6,863 nucleotides of DNA from the NCBI GenBank assembly GCA_950071875.1, contig CATMNW010000141.1:1-6863 (forward strand). The letters run 5' to 3'. Position 1 is the first letter of the stretch. The number at the start of each line of letters is the position of its first letter. Source of the DNA: an uncultured Erythrobacteraceae bacterium (GTDB taxonomy: Bacteria; Pseudomonadota; Alphaproteobacteria; Sphingomonadales; Sphingomonadaceae). The notes beneath the pieces are model-generated. The model made no database searches. It had not been told where the DNA came from and was given only the letters and a program-made list of their open reading frames with translations. The position numbers and the translations under genes are program-made. Positions 5,851 through 6,863 of the stretch are shown one piece after another.

Positions 5851-6450
5851 GTTGGGGAGGCCCCGAATTCGTCCTAGCCATTATCGCGCTGAGCACCATT
5901 GGTTGGCTTGCCAGCGACTGGATACGCGCCAAGCACGGCTACCCCCTCGATGACGACGACGAATGGGATGGCGAGCGTTCACGGCGCGATTCCGTTGAAA
6001 CCCAGGCACTGAAGGCGGAAAACCGCCAACTGCATGACAAGCTTGATACGATGCAGGATCGCATGGTTGTTCTCGAAAGGATCGTCACCGACCGCGGTTA
6101 TTCGCTCCATGACGAAATCGAGGCCTTGCGCGACAAGCCAGCCAAGAGCGACGCCGGCGTGCCGCTGGACATCAGAACAGGGGAGAAGGCATAATGGAAT
6201 TCTTCACCGAAACCGCGATAATCGCCGGGGTTGCCATCATGACAGGCGGCTGGGTCGTCACGACCTGGCTCAGGATCAAGAACGGCTACCCGTTGGAAAA
6301 CAGCTGGGGCAAGGCGGTTTATCCCAAGAACGACCAGGCAGTTGAGCGCGTCAAGCTATTGACCCAGGAAAATGCCGAACTGCGTGCCGAACTCGGATCG
6401 CTCAAGGACCGGCTAGGTAATGTGGAGCGGATCGTGACCGACAGCGGCTA
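5722..6450 (+). repeat. Three diverged direct repeats at exact 350-bp intervals
   Basis: The 29-bp units at 5722-5750, 6072-6100 and 6422-6450 encode (L/V)ERI(I/V)TD(R/S)GY in three consecutive genes. Units 1 and 2 agree at 24 of 29 bases. Just downstream, 5767-5786 and 6117-6136 agree at 18 of 20 bases (IEALRD), and 5811-5825 and 6155-6169 are identical over 15 bases (GVPLD). The equal spacing and multi-block similarity point to tandem duplication of a roughly 350-bp unit, with later divergence. Confidence 0.75.
5847..6194 (+). CDS. PspB-like membrane/coiled-coil protein, paralogue 2
   Basis: The 115-residue product has a membrane helix (about 7-24, EFVLAIIALSTIGWLASDWI) and a juxtamembrane IRAKHGYPLDDDDEW that matches LRIKNGYPLENSW in the next protein. 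A coiled coil (about 50-77, ETQALKAENRQLHDKLDTMQ) leads into ERIVTDRGYSLHDEIEALR (77-95) and the tail GVPLDIRTGEKA. The tail and end module match paralogue 1, while the N-terminal part matches paralogue 3, so it links the two. The frame overlaps the upstream gene by 4 bases (ATGA) and the downstream gene by 1 base (TAATG). GGGAG about 8 bases before ATG 5847 lies inside the upstream gene's conserved tail. The cytoplasmic coiled-coil topology is predicted only. Confidence 0.85.
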   Translation: MSWGGPEFVLAIIALSTIGWLASDWIRAKHGYPLDDDDEWDGERSRRDSVETQALKAENRQLHDKLDTMQDRMVVLERIVTDRGYSLHDEIEALRDKPAKSDAGVPLDIRTGEKA

Positions 6451-6502
6451 TCACCTGACCGCCGAAATCGACCGCCTGCGCGAAGGCAAGGAGGCGAACT
6501 GA
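6194..6502 (+). CDS. PspB-like membrane/coiled-coil protein, paralogue 3
   Basis: The 102-residue product has a membrane helix (about 8-26, IIAGVAIMTGGWVVTTWL), the juxtamembrane LRIKNGYPLENSW (26-38) and a heptad-like helix VERVKLLTQENAELRAELGS (50-69). It ends in ERIVTDSGYHLTAEIDRLR (78-96). The segment LTAEIDRLR differs from the PspC C-terminus LTAEIERLR by one conservative change. GGGGAG (6180-6185) precedes ATG 6194. The stop overlaps the next start (TGATG). It lacks the GVPLD tail of the two preceding proteins and ends EGKEAN, whose codons carry the AAGGAGG that serves the next gene. A sensor/adaptor role is inference. Confidence 0.85.
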   Translation: MEFFTETAIIAGVAIMTGGWVVTTWLRIKNGYPLENSWGKAVYPKNDQAVERVKLLTQENAELRAELGSLKDRLGNVERIVTDSGYHLTAEIDRLREGKEAN

Positions 6503-6816
6503 TGGACGCCGATCTCGTCTTGATATTCGGTTTCATCCTCGCGGTCATCATGCTGGTGCTGCCCTTCGCCTACATCGTGAACCAGCGGGTTCAGGGTCAC
6601 GAGGAGAGAAAGCTCGAGCTCAAGGCGCGTGCCGAGGAAGCCAAGGCCGAACAGTTGCGATTTTCGAACGGCGATTACAGCAAGATGGAAGAACGCGTTC
6701 GCGAATTAGAGCGTCAGGCTGCCCAGTTGGCTGCCGAGCAACGGGCCAACGGCACACCTCAACTTCCCCCTGTCCCAGAAAACCCTGCTACACCAACAGG
6801 TTACGAACCAAGCTAG
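6502..6816 (+). CDS. PspB-like membrane/coiled-coil protein 4, divergent, last gene of the operon
   Basis: The 104-residue product has a membrane helix (about 4-25, DLVLIFGFILAVIMLVLPFA), then VNQRVQGHEERKLELKARAE and KMEERVRELERQAAQLAAEQ, a long charged helix likely to form a coiled coil (about 32-81). A Pro-rich tail LPPVPENPATPTGYEP closes it. It resembles paralogue 1 in the VN(N/Q)R juxtamembrane motif and the ELEERVKVLER/KMEERVRELER helix, but lacks the ERIVTD-GY-EI module. AAGGAGG (6489-6495) lies before ATG 6502, which overlaps the upstream stop (TGATG). It ends 47 bp before the window edge, with no further psp gene visible. Confidence 0.82.
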   Translation: MDADLVLIFGFILAVIMLVLPFAYIVNQRVQGHEERKLELKARAEEAKAEQLRFSNGDYSKMEERVRELERQAAQLAAEQRANGTPQLPPVPENPATPTGYEPS

Positions 6817-6849
6817 ACAACAATCGGTGGTCCTCCGAGTCCCTGTCGC

Positions 6850-6862
6850 CACTGTGCCAGTG
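6850..6862. repeat. Small inverted repeat downstream of the operon, possible start of a terminator
   Basis: CACTGTGCCAGTG has 5-base arms around TGC, 34 bases after the last stop codon. The window ends one base later, so any following T-run cannot be seen. A terminator is plausible by position but unproven. Confidence 0.25.
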
Positions 6863-6863
6863 C

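Noticed and set aside
1..6863. tRNA, rRNA, CRISPR array, insertion sequence or prophage attachment site
   Set aside because: I saw no tRNA-like cloverleaf, regularly spaced identical repeats with spacers, transposase gene or integrase. The window is ordinary chromosomal sequence apart from the psp array.

Overview
The window looks like chromosomal DNA of an alphaproteobacterium, most likely a sphingomonad (Erythrobacteraceae/Sphingomonadaceae type). This rests on the GC-rich codon use, the alphaproteobacterial style of NusA and RimP, and the architecture of the phage-shock locus. No marker here fixes the genus, so the taxonomic call is inference.

Minus-strand half (1-3615). Reading in the direction of transcription, the genes are pspF (3615-2590), a small single-pass membrane protein of unknown function (2505-2188), rimP (2042-1485) and nusA (starts at 1485 and runs off the left edge). 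rimP and nusA overlap by one base (TGATG) and form the usual ribosome-maturation/transcription-elongation operon.

Divergent control region (3616-3796). It holds a near-perfect sigma-54 promoter (TGGCAC-N5-TTGCT, 3716-3731) pointing right. About 80 bp upstream of it lies an imperfect palindrome (3635-3651) that is a plausible PspF enhancer site. PspF is thus transcribed away from the operon it should activate, as in enterobacteria.

Plus-strand half (3797-6816). This is a compact eight-gene psp operon. It starts with a 50-residue membrane peptide (3797-3949), followed by pspA (4153-4842), pspB (4847-5143) and pspC (5140-5517). Four more small genes follow (5545-5850, 5847-6194, 6194-6502, 6502-6816), each encoding an N-terminal membrane segment and a C-terminal coiled coil. 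From pspB to pspC, and from the first to the last of the four extra genes, successive genes overlap by 1-4 bases.

Most interesting signals. (1) Three of the four extra genes are clear paralogues. They share an ERI(V/I)TDxGYxLxxEI(E/D)xLR module that also closes PspC and is echoed in PspB, and its DNA copies lie exactly 350 bp apart (5722, 6072, 6422). The locus therefore looks like a psp system whose PspB/PspC-type sensor or adaptor part has multiplied. (2) The pspA frame is open upstream to an ATG at 3946 that overlaps the stop of the small leader gene (ATGA), so a PspA form with 69 extra N-terminal residues is possible. (3) The 50-residue leader peptide is the first gene behind the sigma-54 promoter.

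Expected working of the system: PspA holds PspF inactive, with the Trp that contacts PspA conserved in PspF. Inner-membrane stress sensed by PspB/PspC, and perhaps by the extra paralogues, recruits PspA to the membrane. This frees PspF to activate the sigma-54 promoter.
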